DNA from: Limousia pullorum
Lineage (GTDB): Bacteria; Bacillota; Clostridia; Oscillospirales; Acutalibacteraceae
Length of the DNA stretch: 21,185 bases
Direction: 5' to 3'
Assembly: GCA_018714545.1 (NCBI GenBank)
Contig: DVNG01000089.1
Coordinates: forward strand, 1 to 21,185
Each line of letters opens with the position of its first letter. Positions within the stretch are counted from its first letter, which is position 1. This document shows, piece by piece, positions 1-6,643 of the stretch. Under the pieces are notes generated by a model, which saw only the letters and a list, made by a program, of their open reading frames with translations, made no database searches and had not been told where the DNA came from. Both the position numbers and the translations under genes were made by a program.

Positions 1-297
1 ACTCTCGACGAAATCTATGAGGCTTCACAGAGCATCACAGAAAAGGCTAACGAGGATGCAAGCATCATTTGGGGTGCTGTTATCAACGACAACATGGACG
101 ATGAAATCAGCGTAACAGTTATCGCTACAGGTTTCGACAGCAACAACCTCGGCGCACAGTCTGCAAAGACTAAGGAGCCGGAAACACAGGCTGCTACTGC
201 TGAAGAGAAAAAGCCGGAGAAGAAGGCTGAGAGAACTTCAAGAGTTATCGACGAAGACGACGACTTCTACAACATCATGTCCATCTTCAACAAATAA
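1..297 (+). CDS. ftsZ: Cell division protein FtsZ, C-terminal part (5' end outside window)
   Basis: The reading frame is open from base 1 and gives 98 codons. It begins in the FtsZ C-terminal (GTPase-activating) domain. The stretch reading SIIWGAVINDNMDDEISVTV and then IATGF is the conserved end of that domain in FtsZ. A lysine/glutamate/alanine-rich linker of about 35 residues follows, and then a short acidic-hydrophobic tail (DDDFYNIMSIFNK). The tail sits where other FtsZ proteins carry the conserved peptide that binds FtsA, SepF and ZapA-type partners. FtsZ is the tubulin-like GTPase that forms the cytokinetic ring. A paired structured repeat and then an intrinsic terminator follow the stop codon, so this is the end of its transcription unit. 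The identification is firm; the missing part is only the N-terminal side. Confidence 0.93.
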   Translation, partial: TLDEIYEASQSITEKANEDASIIWGAVINDNMDDEISVTVIATGFDSNNLGAQSAKTKEPETQAATAEEKKPEKKAERTSRVIDEDDDFYNIMSIFNK

Positions 298-306
298 TTT
301 CTTTTA

Positions 307-455
307 TTTCCGCCGTGCCAAGGTTTACGCTGGATGTTAACGACAGCACACGGCGGGCGAGACTTTTGTTTCCGACCTGCAAAGGTTAGATAATGTATCT
401 GACATCTGCACAGGCCGGGCGAGACCTTCCTTTTAATCTTTGGGAGGCTGCTCAC
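307..455 (+). repeat. Paired structured intergenic repeat, locus 1 (3'-UTR of ftsZ)
   Basis: Two units lie in tandem, starting about 10 bases after the ftsZ stop. Unit a has CCGCCGT (310-316) pairing with ACGGCGG (350-356), followed by GCGAGAC. Unit b has CCGACCTG (372-379) pairing with CAGGCCGG (411-418, one A/C mismatch), again followed by GCGAGAC. After unit b comes a second small hairpin, CTTCC to GGGAGG (around 427-447), then CTGCTC. Both loops begin with a shared AAGGTT. The same architecture recurs after leuA and after the phosphohexomutase gene. The biological role is unknown; position and structure suggest a 3'-UTR RNA element. Confidence 0.75.
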
Positions 456-486
456 ATAGAGGTTTATTTTAAAATATGTAACAATT

Positions 487-525
487 ACCGTGGTTCCTTG
501 AATTTTGAGCCACGGTTTGTTTTTT
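487..525 (+). terminator. Intrinsic terminator of ftsZ
   Basis: ACCGTGGTTC (487-496) pairs with GAGCCACGGT (507-516), including one G-U pair, and is followed by a T-rich run (517-525). It lies about 30 bases after the repeat pair. Confidence 0.85.
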
Positions 526-803
526 ATCGTTTTGTATTTTATCTCGTAGGGGCGGATTAACATTCTATCGGTTAAAGTAAGCTCTATGATAAAAATAAGG
601 CGGTTTAATCCAATGAAATTTACTGTTTGATGAACCCATTCCATATTTAAAATTTACCGTTGTGTTGCTGGGTAAATATTTAGTTTTACCCTAAGAGATA
701 TCTTTTTGAAATAGTGATTTGTTACATCTAAAAGGCTGTATTTTAAATAACAATTTTTAATAAATATAATGGGCTTATCTTGTCATGTAAAATAAAAAAA
801 TAC
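526..803. other. Gene-free AT-rich spacer between ftsZ and the rpsL promoter
   Basis: I found no gene here. Open frames on either strand are short, lack ribosome binding sites and resemble no known family. A weak 7-bp inverted repeat, GGATTAA (554-560) with TTAATCC (605-611), is visible but may be chance. Confidence 0.5.
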
Positions 804-833
804 TTGACAGAATGTATGGCTATATGGTATCAT
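804..833 (+). promoter_or_regulatory. Sigma-A type promoter of the str operon
   Basis: The -35 box TTGACA (804-809) and -10 box TATCAT (828-833) are separated by 18 bases. The start of transcription would be near 840, leaving a leader of about 180 bases before rpsL. Confidence 0.75.
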
Positions 834-840
834 TTGAAAT

Positions 841-1019
841 TGACGGGGTGTGTTTATTTACGTAAAAAGTTGTTCGTAAATATGCTTAAAAAGATGTAAA
901 CATTCCGTTTTATTGTGTGAAAAACAGGAAACACATGAATAATTTGCTGTTGACCCGCCAAAATTATTTTGGTGGTTAACATAAATCAATTTCTTATTCA
1001 TTAGTGAGGAAAGGAGGAA
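841..1019 (+). other. Long untranslated leader of rpsL with a hairpin
   Basis: This is the expected 5' leader between the promoter and the rpsL ribosome binding site. It contains a strong stem, roughly GTTGACCCGCCAAAAT (949-964) against ATTTTGGTGGTTAAC (966-980), with one extra base on the 5' side. Leaders of this length in ribosomal-protein operons often carry control elements, but I do not recognise a known ribosomal-protein leader here. Confidence 0.45.
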
Positions 1020-1023
1020 AATC

Positions 1024-1446
1024 ATGCCAACCTTTAACCAATTGGTTCGCAAGGGAAGAGAAGTTTCCGAGAAGAAAGCAAAGGCTCCTGCACTTTTGAA
1101 GGGCTGGAACTCAAAGAAGCGCTGCGCTATCAACCAGAGCTCACCACAAAAGAGAGGTGTATGCACAGCTGTTAAGACAGCTACACCTAAGAAGCCAAAC
1201 TCAGCTTTGAGAAAAATTGCCAGAGTTAAGCTTTCAAACGGTATTGAAGTCAGTTCCTATATCCCGGGTGTGGGACACAACCTTCAGGAGCACAGCGTTG
1301 TTCTTATTCGTGGAGGACGTGTAAAGGATCTCCCTGGTGTGCGTTACCATATCATCAGAGGCACACTTGATGCACAGGGCGTTGCAAAGCGTATGCAGGC
1401 TCGCTCTAAGTACGGCGCAAAGCGTCCAAAGGCAGGTAAGAAATAA
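1024..1446 (+). CDS. rpsL: 30S ribosomal protein S12
   Basis: 140 residues, the usual length for clostridial S12, which has a short insertion compared with E. coli. S12 lies near the decoding centre of the small subunit and helps set translational accuracy. Diagnostic sequence includes MPTFNQLVRKGR at the start, PQKRGVCTAV, TPKKPNSALRK (residues 54-64), GVGHNLQEHSVVL and DLPGVRYHIIRG. Lysines are present in both segments where streptomycin-resistance changes usually occur (TPKKPNS and GRVKDLPG), so it looks like a sensitive-type allele. The start is set by AGGAGG just upstream. It is the first gene of rpsL-rpsG-fusA-tuf. An rpoBC operon does not precede it, unlike the common bacterial order. 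Confidence 0.98.
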   Translation: MPTFNQLVRKGREVSEKKAKAPALLKGWNSKKRCAINQSSPQKRGVCTAVKTATPKKPNSALRKIARVKLSNGIEVSSYIPGVGHNLQEHSVVLIRGGRVKDLPGVRYHIIRGTLDAQGVAKRMQARSKYGAKRPKAGKK

Positions 1447-1495
1447 GGAATTGACAAAACTACCCATTAAGTTATTTACGTAACTGTGATGCAAT

Positions 1496-1526
1496 ACACA
1501 GGTGCTTTATATATAAGCCTCTGTGT
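1496..1526 (+). promoter_or_regulatory. Hairpin in the rpsL-rpsG intercistronic region
   Basis: ACACAG (1496-1501) pairs with CTGTGT (1521-1526) and GCTT (1504-1507) with AAGC (1515-1518). A 2x2 internal loop separates them and the loop is TATATAT. In E. coli, S7 represses its own operon by binding the rpsL-rpsG intercistronic mRNA. The 147-base spacer here is unusually long and structured, so a similar role is possible but unproven. Confidence 0.4.
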
Positions 1527-1593
1527 GGCATACGGGAGTTTGTCGCTTTCGAGTACCTATGATATCTCAAATATTGTGAAGGAGGGAAGTAAA

Positions 1594-2064
1594 GTGCCAA
1601 GAAGAGGCCAAATCGCAAAACGTGATGTTTTGCCAGATCCGCTTTATAATTCAAAGCTCGTAACACGTCTTATCAACAACATTATGTACGATGGTAAGAA
1701 GGGTGTTTCTCAGAAAATCGTTTATGGTGCATTCGACATCATAGCAGAAAAGACAGGCAAGGATCCATTGGAGGTATTCGAGCAGGCAATGGAGAATGTA
1801 ATGCCTGTATTGGAAGTTAAGGCTCGTCGTGTAGGCGGTGCAACATACCAGGTTCCGATGGAAGTACGTCCTGAGAGAAGACAGACACTGGGTCTTCGCT
1901 GGCTCTCCAAGTATTCAAGACTTCGTGGAGAGAGAACAATGAAGGAGAAACTTGCAGGCGAAATCCTCGATGCTGTTAACGGTGCAGGCGGCGCAGCTAA
2001 GAAGCGTGACGATACACACAAGATGGCAGAAGCAAACAGAGCATTTGCACATTACAGATGGTAA
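1594..2064 (+). CDS. rpsG: 30S ribosomal protein S7
   Basis: 156 residues, exactly the usual length for S7, the primary binder of the 3' major domain of 16S rRNA that organises the head of the small subunit. The start chosen is GTG at 1594, giving a protein beginning PRRGQIAKRDVLPDP after Met. It is preceded by AAGGAGGG at a good distance. The frame stays open upstream to an ATG at 1486, but those 36 codons resemble no S7 and have no ribosome binding site. Conserved stretches include VTRLINNIMYDGKKG, RRVGGATYQVPMEV, LRWLSKYSR and AHYRW at the C terminus. It lies between rpsL (147-base gap) and fusA (38-base gap). Confidence 0.97.
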   Translation: MPRRGQIAKRDVLPDPLYNSKLVTRLINNIMYDGKKGVSQKIVYGAFDIIAEKTGKDPLEVFEQAMENVMPVLEVKARRVGGATYQVPMEVRPERRQTLGLRWLSKYSRLRGERTMKEKLAGEILDAVNGAGGAAKKRDDTHKMAEANRAFAHYRW

Positions 2065-2102
2065 TTATATACCGGCAGCATAATTTTTAACAGGAGGATT
2101 TC

Positions 2103-4181
2103 ATGGCTAGACAGGTTTCACTTGAAATGACAAGAAATATCGGTATCATGGCTCACATCGATGCCGGTAAAACAACAACCACAGAGCGTATCCTGTTCTA
2201 CACAGGTATCAACCACAAAATGGGCGAAACCCACGACGGTGGCGCAACCATGGACTGGATGGTACAGGAGCAGGAAAGAGGTATTACAATTACCTCCGCT
2301 GCAACAACCTGTTTCTGGAAAAAACACAGAATTAACATCATCGACACTCCAGGACACGTTGACTTCACAGTTGAAGTTGAGCGTTCATTGAGAGTTTTGG
2401 ACGGTTCTGTTACAGTTCTCTGTGCTAAGGGCGGCGTTGAGCCACAGTCAGAAACAGTTTGGCGTCAGGCTGACAACTACGGCGTTCCAAGAATGGTATA
2501 CGTTAACAAGATGGATATCATGGGCGCTAACTTCTACAGAGTTGTTCAGATGATGAAAGACAGACTTAAATGTAATGCTGTTCCGATTCAGCTCCCAATC
2601 GGTGCTGAGGACACATTCAAGGGAATTATCGACCTCGTAGAGATGAAGGCTGAGGTTTATTATGATGACCTCGGTAAGGACATGAGAGACGAGCCAATTC
2701 CTGAGGATATGATGGAACTTGCTCAGAAATATCATGATGAGCTTATCGAAGCTGTTGCAGAACAGGACGAGGAGCTCATGGAGAAATACTTCAACGGTGA
2801 GGAACTCACCATTGATGAAATCAAGAGCACAATCCGTAAAGCAACTATCAACAACACCATGGTTCCTGTAACCTGCGGTACTTCTTACCGTAACAAGGGT
2901 GTTCAGAAGCTTTTGGACGCTATCGTTGACTACATGCCTGCTCCAACAGACATTCCTGCTATCAAGGGTATCAACCCTGAGACAGAAGAGGAAACATGCA
3001 GACATGCTTCCGACGATGAGCCATTCTCAGCTCTTGCATTTAAGATTGCTACTGACCCATACGTTGGTAAGCTCTGCTTCTTCAGAGTTTACTCAGGTAT
3101 GATTAAGGCCGGTACAACAGTTTATAACTCATCTAAGGATAACAACGAGAGAATCGGACGTATTCTTCAGATGCACGCTAACGACAGAAAGGATATCGAC
3201 ACTTGCTATGCAGGTGATATCGCTGCTGCTGTTGGTCTTAAAAATACAACAACCGGTGACACACTCTGTGACGAGAAGAACCCGGTAATTTTGGAATCAA
3301 TGGAATTCCCGGATCCAGTTATCCGTGTTGCTATTGAGCCAAAGACAAAAGCCGGTCAGGAGAAGATGGGTATTGCTCTTGCAAAGCTTGCAGAAGAAGA
3401 CCCAACCTTCAAGGCTTACACAGACGAAGAGACCGGACAAACAATCATCGCCGGTATGGGTGAGCTTCACCTTGAAATTATCGTAGACAGACTTCTCCGT
3501 GAATTTAAGGTTGAGGCTAATATCGGTAAGCCACAGGTTGCATACAAGGAAACAATCCGCAAGAATGCAGATGTTGACCAGAAGTATGCAAGACAGTCAG
3601 GCGGTAAGGGACAGTACGGTCACGTTAAGATCAGAGTTTCTCCAAACCCAGAAAAGGGCTACGAGTTCATAAACTCTGTTGTCGGCGGTGCTATTCCGAA
3701 GGAATACATCCCTGCTGTTGACGCAGGTATCCAGGGCGCAATGCAGTCCGGTGTACTTGCAGGCTACAATGTAGTTGACGTTAAGGTAGAGCTCTATGAC
3801 GGTTCTTACCACGAGGTTGACTCATCTGAAATGGCATTTAAGATTGCCGGTTCTATGGCTTTCAAGGAGGCTATGAAGAAGGCAGATCCTGTTCTTCTCG
3901 AGCCTATCATGAAGGTTACTGTTATCGTACCTGAGGAGTACATGGGCGACGTTATCGGCGACCTCAACTCCCGTCGTGGTATGATTCAGGGCATGGAAGC
4001 TGAAAACGGTGCACAGAGAATCAATTCTATGGTTCCGCTTTCAGAGATGTTCGGTTATGCAACAGACATGCGTTCCAAGACCCAGGGTCGTGGACAGTAT
4101 GTAATGGAGCCAAGCCACTATGCAGAAGTTCCAAAGAACATTGCAGAAAAGGTTATGAGCGACCGTACAAAGAAGGACTAA
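2103..4181 (+). CDS. fusA: Elongation factor G
   Basis: 692 residues, standard length for EF-G, the GTPase that drives tRNA and mRNA translocation on the ribosome. The G1 loop AHIDAGKT is at residues 17-24, then the switch motif RGITITSAAT, the G3 motif DTPGH and the G4 motif NKMD. Domains II to V follow. Domain IV includes GGKGQYGHVKI and the tip region GVLAGYNVVDVKVELYDGS. Domain V contains GDLNSRRG. AGGAGG sits just before the ATG. It is the third gene of the str operon. A long hairpin follows, and tuf then has its own promoter, so tuf can be made independently of fusA. Nothing suggests a duplicated or divergent EF-G. Confidence 0.98.
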   Translation: MARQVSLEMTRNIGIMAHIDAGKTTTTERILFYTGINHKMGETHDGGATMDWMVQEQERGITITSAATTCFWKKHRINIIDTPGHVDFTVEVERSLRVLDGSVTVLCAKGGVEPQSETVWRQADNYGVPRMVYVNKMDIMGANFYRVVQMMKDRLKCNAVPIQLPIGAEDTFKGIIDLVEMKAEVYYDDLGKDMRDEPIPEDMMELAQKYHDELIEAVAEQDEELMEKYFNGEELTIDEIKSTIRKATINNTMVPVTCGTSYRNKGVQKLLDAIVDYMPAPTDIPAIKGINPETEEETCRHASDDEPFSALAFKIATDPYVGKLCFFRVYSGMIKAGTTVYNSSKDNNERIGRILQMHANDRKDIDTCYAGDIAAAVGLKNTTTGDTLCDEKNPVILESMEFPDPVIRVAIEPKTKAGQEKMGIALAKLAEEDPTFKAYTDEETGQTIIAGMGELHLEIIVDRLLREFKVEANIGKPQVAYKETIRKNADVDQKYARQSGGKGQYGHVKIRVSPNPEKGYEFINSVVGGAIPKEYIPAVDAGIQGAMQSGVLAGYNVVDVKVELYDGSYHEVDSSEMAFKIAGSMAFKEAMKKADPVLLEPIMKVTVIVPEEYMGDVIGDLNSRRGMIQGMEAENGAQRINSMVPLSEMFGYATDMRSKTQGRGQYVMEPSHYAEVPKNIAEKVMSDRTKKD

Positions 4182-4209
4182 TCCTTTTTTGAAACTATAA
4201 AACACAAAT

Positions 4210-4253
4210 TTTTCAGGAACTTACAACGGTATTTTCGTTGTAAGTTCTGAAAA
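4210..4253 (+). terminator. Long hairpin after fusA (terminator, attenuator or processing site)
   Basis: GAACTTACAACG (4217-4228) pairs perfectly with CGTTGTAAGTTC (4236-4247). It is extended by TTTTCA (4210-4215) with TGAAAA (4248-4253) across one bulged G. No good T run follows (TATTCTAAAAAG). It may therefore be a weak terminator or a stabilising or processing stem rather than a full stop. Confidence 0.6.
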
Positions 4254-4268
4254 TATTCTAAAAAGCTA

Positions 4269-4297
4269 TTGCAATTTCTAATTAAAATTGGTACAAT
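4269..4297 (+). promoter_or_regulatory. tuf promoter embedded in an inverted repeat
   Basis: TTGCAA (4269-4274) and TACAAT (4292-4297) are 17 bases apart, a reasonable sigma-A promoter. The whole promoter lies within AGCTATTG (4264-4271) and its perfect reverse complement CAATAGCT (4294-4301). An inner AATTT/AAATT pair extends the palindrome. This could be an operator, or an extra hairpin formed on read-through RNA. Confidence 0.6.
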
Positions 4298-4348
4298 AGC
4301 TACAATAAAGTAAATTTATCATTTACTAATAAAAGGAGGAAATTTCCA

Positions 4349-5551
4349 ATGGCAAGAGAAAAGTTTGAAAGAAACAAACCCCATGTAAACATTGGTACAA
4401 TTGGTCACGTTGACCACGGTAAGACAACTCTTACAGCTGCTATCACAAAGGTTCTCAACCTCAACGGTGAGGCAGATTTCGTTGATTATGCAAACATCGA
4501 TAAGGCTCCGGAAGAGAGAGAGCGTGGTATCACAATTAACACAGCTCACGTTGAGTATCAGACAGAGAAGCGTCACTATGCTCACGTTGACTGCCCAGGA
4601 CATGCTGACTATGTTAAGAACATGATCACTGGTGCTGCTCAGATGGACGGCGCTATCCTCGTTGTTTCTGCTGCTGACGGCCCAATGCCACAGACAAGAG
4701 AGCACATCCTTCTTTCCCGTCAGGTTGGCGTTCCTTACATCGTTGTATTCATGAACAAAACTGACCAAGTTGACGACCCAGAGCTCCTCGAGCTCGTAGA
4801 GATGGAGATCCGTGACCTCCTCAACGAGTATGAGTTCCCAGGCGACGACACACCAATCATCAAGGGTTCTGCTTACCTCGCACTCACAAGCGATTCTAAG
4901 GATCCTAACGCTCCTGAGTATCAGTGCATCCACGAGCTTATGGACGCTGTTGACAGCTTCATCCCAACTCCAGAAAGAAAGTCTGACCTTCCTTTCCTTA
5001 TGCCTGTTGAAGACGTATTCACAATCACAGGCCGTGGTACAGTTGCTACTGGTAGAGTTGAGAGAGGTACAGTTAAGGTTTCTGAGGAAGTTGAAATCGT
5101 TGGTCTCACAGAGGATAAGAGAAAAGTTGTTGTTACAGGTCTTGAAATGTTCAGAAAGTCACTCGACTATGCTGAGGCTGGTGACAACGTAGGTGTTCTT
5201 CTCCGTGGTGTTCAGAGATCTGAAATCGAAAGAGGACAGGTTCTTGCAAAGCCAGGTTCAATTCACCCACACACAAAGTTCCGTGGCCAGGTTTACGTTC
5301 TTACTAAGGACGAAGGTGGCCGTCATACACCATTCTTCAACAACTATCGTCCACAGTTCTACTTCAGAACAACAGACGTTACAGGTACAATCTCTCTTCC
5401 AGAGGGCACAGAGATGTGCATGCCTGGCGATAACGTTGAGATGGATGTTGAGCTTATCACACCAATCGCTATCGAAGTAGGTCTTCGTTTCGCTATCCGT
5501 GAGGGTGGTAGAACAGTTGGTTCAGGCGCAGTTATCGCTATCAACGACTAA
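4349..5551 (+). CDS. tuf: Elongation factor Tu
   Basis: 400 residues, normal for EF-Tu, the GTPase that delivers aminoacyl-tRNA to the ribosomal A site. GHVDHGKT is at residues 19-26, with RGITINTAHVEY (switch I), DCPGHADY (G3), a G4 motif that reads NKTD rather than the usual NKxD variant NKCD, and GSAYLAL (G5 region). Domains II and III are complete, ending GGRTVGSGAVIAI. A strong AAGGAGG precedes the ATG. Codon use is highly biased, as expected for an abundant protein. The gene has its own promoter and is closed by a strong terminator. No S10 (rpsJ) operon follows, which differs from many Firmicutes. Confidence 0.98.
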   Translation: MAREKFERNKPHVNIGTIGHVDHGKTTLTAAITKVLNLNGEADFVDYANIDKAPEERERGITINTAHVEYQTEKRHYAHVDCPGHADYVKNMITGAAQMDGAILVVSAADGPMPQTREHILLSRQVGVPYIVVFMNKTDQVDDPELLELVEMEIRDLLNEYEFPGDDTPIIKGSAYLALTSDSKDPNAPEYQCIHELMDAVDSFIPTPERKSDLPFLMPVEDVFTITGRGTVATGRVERGTVKVSEEVEIVGLTEDKRKVVVTGLEMFRKSLDYAEAGDNVGVLLRGVQRSEIERGQVLAKPGSIHPHTKFRGQVYVLTKDEGGRHTPFFNNYRPQFYFRTTDVTGTISLPEGTEMCMPGDNVEMDVELITPIAIEVGLRFAIREGGRTVGSGAVIAIND

Positions 5552-5580
5552 TTAAAAGCCTAAGCTAATGCTTTAAATAA

Positions 5581-5611
5581 AAAAAGGAGCGGTCTATGAT
5601 CGCTCCTTTTT
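5581..5611. terminator. Terminator after tuf
   Basis: AAAAAGGAGCG (5581-5591) pairs perfectly with CGCTCCTTTTT (5601-5611) around a 9-base loop. The A-rich and T-rich ends make it able to work in both directions. Confidence 0.85.
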
Positions 5612-5634
5612 GATATATAAAGATGAGGTGTAAA

Positions 5635-5904
5635 ATGGCTGACAATTCAAAAGATATTATCACCTTGATAGATCCGTCAGGAAATCCCGTAGAATATAAA
5701 TGGCTGGGCATGATAAAGCTGAGAGGTCAGAAGTATGTTTATCTTATGGAAAATCATGAAAATTGTCATGAGCTGACGATTTTAAAATATGAATACGATG
5801 ACGACCATGAAGCAGAAGCTTACCTGCCATTGACAAAAAAGGAATTGATAGACGAGTTAATGGAAATATTCAAAGAAGAATATAAGGACGAGTTTATTTT
5901 TTGA
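5635..5904 (+). CDS. DUF1292 family protein (first of a tandem pair)
   Basis: 89 residues, start ATG at 5635 preceded by GAGGTG (5625-5630). An upstream in-frame ATG at 5623 overlaps that ribosome binding site and is rejected. The pattern matches DUF1292: an ITLIDPSGNPVEYKWLG strand, LRGQKYVYLMENHE, an acidic strand pair (LTILKYEYDDDHE), and a helical tail ending in EELMEIF-like sequence. Members are small acidic proteins found widely in Clostridia and Bacilli; their molecular role is not established. No promoter is obvious between it and the tuf terminator, so it may depend on read-through. A paralogue follows 80 bases downstream. Confidence 0.8.
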   Translation: MADNSKDIITLIDPSGNPVEYKWLGMIKLRGQKYVYLMENHENCHELTILKYEYDDDHEAEAYLPLTKKELIDELMEIFKEEYKDEFIF

Positions 5905-5912
5905 TGCAATAA

Positions 5913-5962
5913 TTGAAAAAACGGAAAAGTTATCAACATTCCGCCTTTTCAATGTGGAAAAC
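5913..5962 (+). other. Imperfect inverted repeat with DnaA-box-like sequences
   Basis: AAAAGTTATCAACA (5925-5938) and TGTGGAAAACTTTT (5954-5967) are inverted copies matching at 12 of 14 positions. TTATCAACA (5930-5938), and the complement of TGTGGAAAA (5954-5962), each differ by one base from the DnaA box TTATCCACA. An overlapping hairpin, TTGAAAA..CGGAA with TTCCG..TTTTCAA (5913-5952), is also possible. It may be only an intergenic hairpin. Confidence 0.35.
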
Positions 5963-5984
5963 TTTTTAAAACGGAGATGAAAAT

Positions 5985-6284
5985 ATGGCTGAAAATAAAA
6001 AGAATATGACAAACGAAAACGGCGAGGACGGAATAATAGTTCTCACAAACGACTTGGGCGAAGATGTAGAATTTTTCTTCTTGGACTGCATCGAGCTTAG
6101 AGGCGAGGAGTATATTGTTCTTATAGAGAATAATGACGAGGCAGACCAGGTTGTTATCCTCAAAATCGAAAGCGTTGACGACGAGCACGAAAACTATGTA
6201 GGTATCGACGACGAAGACCTTCTCATGGAAGTTTTTGACCTTTTCAAAGAGAGAAATAAGGACACTTTTGGCTTTGAAGAATAA
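5985..6284 (+). CDS. DUF1292 family protein (second of a tandem pair)
   Basis: 99 residues, very acidic. The start is ATG at 5985 with GGAG (5973-5976) upstream. The DUF1292 pattern is clearer than in its neighbour: GIIVLTNDLGEDVEFFFLD, LRGEEYIVLIENNDEADQ, VVILKIESVDDEHE, then a GIDDEDLLMEVFDLFKE helix. The two paralogues share layout but are not near-identical, so the duplication is old. Function is not known. The gene ends 17 bases before the leuA promoter -35 box, and I see no strong terminator after it. Confidence 0.85.
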   Translation: MAENKKNMTNENGEDGIIVLTNDLGEDVEFFFLDCIELRGEEYIVLIENNDEADQVVILKIESVDDEHENYVGIDDEDLLMEVFDLFKERNKDTFGFEE

Positions 6285-6301
6285 AAAATCAGACGAAAGT
6301 C

Positions 6302-6329
6302 TTGACAAATTATAAAAATTCAATATAAT
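6302..6329 (+). promoter_or_regulatory. Promoter of the leuA T-box transcript
   Basis: TTGACA (6302-6307) and TATAAT (6324-6329) are perfect consensus boxes with 16 bases between them. Transcription would start near 6336. Confidence 0.88.
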
Positions 6330-6351
6330 AGTGATTAACAAACAAAATATC

Positions 6352-6614
6352 CCGTTTAAAGACTGTGAAGGGAACAAGACATGGTGTCACAATTCAGAGA
6401 GTCGGTGGTTGGTGCGAACCGATATTGTAATCTGTGTGTATAGCTCATCCCGGAGTTTTCTGTCCAAAAGCATTTTATGTAATTAAAACAGAACGGCAGA
6501 CACCGTTATATGTCGGACTTTGTTGGAAGTCGCAGAGGAACGCACCGTGAGGTGTGTTTGAATCAGGGTGGTATCACGGATTTTTTTCGTCCCTTTTTAC
6601 GGGACGATTTTTTT
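6352..6614 (+). promoter_or_regulatory. Leucine T-box riboswitch with intrinsic terminator
   Basis: Stem I contains the conserved distal sequence AGAGAGTCGGTGGTTGGTGC and GAACCGATATTG. The likely specifier codon is CTC (6444-6446, Leu) followed by A. The T-box AGGGTGGTATCACGG is at 6565-6579. CCGTGA (6545-6550) can pair with TCACGG (6574-6579) to form the antiterminator. The competing terminator is CGTCCC (6588-6593) with GGGACG (6601-6606) and a T run (6608-6614). Uncharged tRNA-Leu should stabilise the antiterminator and allow leuA expression. The specifier fits the downstream gene, which supports both calls. Confidence 0.93.
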
Positions 6615-6643
6615 GTTTAGAAAAAAATTCGGAGGTTTTCAAA

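Noticed and set aside
307..455. Possible CRISPR array from the repeated stems after ftsZ
   Set aside because: There are only two units per locus, the units differ in stem sequence in a compensating way, there are no regular spacers, and there are no cas genes.
267..644. 125-codon minus-strand frame over the ftsZ 3' region
   Set aside because: It runs through the structured repeat and the terminator. Its composition and lack of a ribosome binding site argue against a gene.
1451..1456. Perfect TTGACA between rpsL and rpsG as an internal promoter
   Set aside because: No acceptable -10 box lies 16-18 bases downstream (only TATTTA/ATTTAC), so a promoter cannot be supported.
2448..3005. 185-codon open frame antisense to fusA
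   Set aside because: It is a shadow of the EF-G gene, with no ribosome binding site or recognisable domain.
4319..4933. 204-codon open frame antisense to tuf
   Set aside because: It lies wholly opposite a highly biased EF-Tu gene, lacks a ribosome binding site and resembles no protein family. Strong codon bias in tuf keeps the opposite frame open.
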